DNA of 40,384 nt from Clostridia bacterium. Its GTDB lineage: Bacteria; Bacillota; Clostridia; Christensenellales; UBA1242. Both the position numbers and the translations under genes were made by a program. This document shows, one piece after another, positions 38,946-40,384 of this stretch; positions within the stretch are counted from its first letter, which is position 1, and each line of letters starts with the position of its first letter. The DNA lies in NCBI GenBank assembly GCA_017507215.1, contig JAFWBI010000004.1, positions 83,617 to 124,000 on the forward strand, written 5' to 3'. A model generated the notes under the pieces. That model saw only the letters and a program-made list of their open reading frames with translations. It made no database searches and was not told the DNA's origin.

Positions 38946-40384
38946 ATGGCAGAAAATGAAAATTTGTTTAGCATGATGAATGATTTTGATTCTAGCTTGC
39001 CACTTGGTGCAGGCTATTCTGATGCTGACCTTGAAAGAGTTGCAAAGGGACTAAATGATAAATCTTCTGAAAAGAAAAATGTTGAAGTTCCACAAAAAGT
39101 TAAGTCATTAATTAAACTCATCAAAAAAGTTGTTAGTGGCTTGAATGCGAATTTGGTTTCAAAATATCCAAACTTAAAACCATTCAATGTTGAAAACTCT
39201 GTCACATTTAACGCTGTTGGTGCAACTGGAAAGATTGAACTTTTGCAAGCCGGAAACGAACAACATTTGTCATTCAACATCAAGAAACTCACTAAGCTTC
39301 CATCAATGGAACTTACTGCTGTTATCACAAAAGCTGTTGTTGATGCGATTGCAAAACAAAATGGTAAAGAAAATGACAATGAGTTTGTTGGCGAGCTTTT
39401 AGGTTCAGACAAAAAAAATGCTGCTGAAGATAAGAAAAAGGCAAAAGAAAGCAAAGATGCTGAACTTGCAAAGAAAGTTATTGCTGGATATTTAAGAAAA
39501 TATTTGCCAGCTGTTTACGCTGATGATTTTAAGAAATTTGATAACATTTCAAACTATGTTGCAAACTTAATTGTTCAAGAAATGGGTGAGTCTGAAATCA
39601 GTAAGATTTTAGGACCATTCTTTGATTTAAATAGTCTTGATATTTCAAGCTTGGCTATTGAAAAAGTTGATGCTTTTCTTGGAAAAACTCACGAAGCAAG
39701 ATATTTAAAGCTTACTCAAACAGCTGAAGAGCTTGCTGAAGACCCAGAAAAGTCAATTTTGGCGATTGGTTATGAACAACAAGCTCAATCTATTCTTGGA
39801 ACTGACACATCAGACCCAAGTTATTATAATCTTGCTAAAAAGTTTGAAACATTAAACAATGGTGAAAAGGTTCTTTCAGGACCTGCTGTTGAAGAATTTT
39901 GTAGATTTTATGTTCATAATTTCTTGCATGCGCATAATGTTAAAGATATTGAAGTGACATTCAACTCACGTGGTGCTCTTGGTTCATATATTGATTATGG
40001 AACAAAGCAGGCAATCAATATCAATCTTCAAAAATTAAAAAAGATGGGCAGCTATACAGAGCTTGCTCAAACACTTTCGCATGAACTTACTCACGCTGTT
40101 GATTCTTCAAGAAACAAACTTGAAGGCAAGGTTAATGAAGATGGTACTGGTCTTTTGAACAATATGGAAGAAGACATTTCTGGTTCTGGTGCAACTGGTG
40201 AAGCATTAAAACTTTTGAAGCACGTGAACAGACAATGCTATATTGTTAACCCAAATGAAAGAAGTGCAAGAACAGGTGAACTTTCTGCATTATTGTTTAT
40301 GCAAAAGATGGCTTCTTCAAATCCTGCGATTCAAGCAGAGCTTTCTTCAAGTGTTAAAAGATATGTTCAATATCAAGAAAAAAC
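38946..40384 (+). CDS. Putative HExxH metalloprotein (3' truncated by window)
   Basis: The frame is open from ATG 38946 (TAGGAG upstream) to the window end: 479 codons without a stop. The visible part is soluble, lacks a signal peptide, and has a Lys/Ala/Glu-rich stretch near residues 150-180. Residues 376-385 read QTLSHELTHA, an HExxH helix (H379, E380, H383), followed by VDSSRNKLEG. A possible third ligand lies in a later Glu-rich segment (EDISGSG or RTGELSALLF). Before the motif, a strand reading AININ fits a zincin edge strand. I do not recognise the family. It shares the HEL-x-H core, the consensus promoter and probable cytoplasmic location with the gene at 582. A peptidase role is inferred. 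Confidence 0.62.
   Translation, partial: MAENENLFSMMNDFDSSLPLGAGYSDADLERVAKGLNDKSSEKKNVEVPQKVKSLIKLIKKVVSGLNANLVSKYPNLKPFNVENSVTFNAVGATGKIELLQAGNEQHLSFNIKKLTKLPSMELTAVITKAVVDAIAKQNGKENDNEFVGELLGSDKKNAAEDKKKAKESKDAELAKKVIAGYLRKYLPAVYADDFKKFDNISNYVANLIVQEMGESEISKILGPFFDLNSLDISSLAIEKVDAFLGKTHEARYLKLTQTAEELAEDPEKSILAIGYEQQAQSILGTDTSDPSYYNLAKKFETLNNGEKVLSGPAVEEFCRFYVHNFLHAHNVKDIEVTFNSRGALGSYIDYGTKQAININLQKLKKMGSYTELAQTLSHELTHAVDSSRNKLEGKVNEDGTGLLNNMEEDISGSGATGEALKLLKHVNRQCYIVNPNERSARTGELSALLFMQKMASSNPAIQAELSSSVKRYVQYQEK

Noticed and set aside
1..40384. CRISPR arrays, insertion sequences, prophage or integrase genes
   Set aside because: No spaced direct repeats, transposase, integrase or terminal inverted repeats were seen; the window is a compact housekeeping region.

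Overview
The window looks like a chromosomal segment of an uncultured, low-GC Firmicutes-type bacterium, probably Clostridia-related. The evidence is a CtsR/McsA/McsB/ClpC stress operon with a perfect CtsR box, a T-box leader in front of pheST, long-form HPF, DegV, YkpA-type ABC-F, a PucR-type helix-turn-helix, and very regular sigma-A promoters (TTGACA-17-TATAAT) with AGGAG ribosome binding sites. TGA is used as a stop, so the genetic code is standard. Genes for peptidoglycan precursors (MurF-like, Ddl, MurG) show that it makes a cell wall. Species-level placement is not possible from what I can see.

Layout. 1-2.4 kb: end of metG, a putative HExxH metalloprotein, and tspO on the minus strand. 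2.4-4.8 kb: a YkpA/YbiT-like ABC-F ATPase and six tRNA genes (Pro, Met/Ile2, Asp, Phe, Thr, Tyr). 4.8-11 kb: a HAD phosphatase, then a compact run of histidine phosphatase, an unknown gene, a frameshifted Nudix gene, an NlpC/P60-like protein, a HEPN-like protein, an M16 peptidase and a coiled-coil protein. 11-12.8 kb: macrodomain and DegV. 12.8-17.2 kb: ctsR-mcsA-mcsB-clpC. 17.2-21.6 kb: hpf, a degenerate ABC ATPase, a PucR-HTH protein, nth, obg, yhbY. 21.6-25.4 kb: T-box and pheST. 25.4-32.2 kb: an unknown membrane protein, a DeoC homologue, tsaE-tsaB-rimI, an alpha/beta hydrolase, membrane MurF-like ligase, Ddl. 32.2-36.8 kb: a 713-residue coiled-coil protein with a basic tail, a DUF1538 membrane protein and two P-II-like proteins in one operon. 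36.8-40.4 kb: murG and a GT2 glycosyltransferase on the minus strand, and a second HExxH gene cut by the window end.

The most striking theme is that several conserved genes keep their fold and operon position but have lost signature residues. McsB lacks residues at both positions I equate with its catalytic glutamates, plus the Cys and several Arg. McsA lacks the first zinc finger. ClpC lacks the ClpP-docking [LIV]GF loop. DeoC has Val in place of the Schiff-base Lys. The macrodomain has lost its Zn-ligand triad. An ABC ATPase has lost nearly every catalytic motif. Together the clp operon suggests a stress-response machine that has kept CtsR control but may no longer work as an arginine-phosphorylation/ClpCP system. 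A second point of interest is the DUF1538-PII-PII operon, which looks like a P-II-gated transporter, here linked to a large coiled-coil protein with a histone-like tail.
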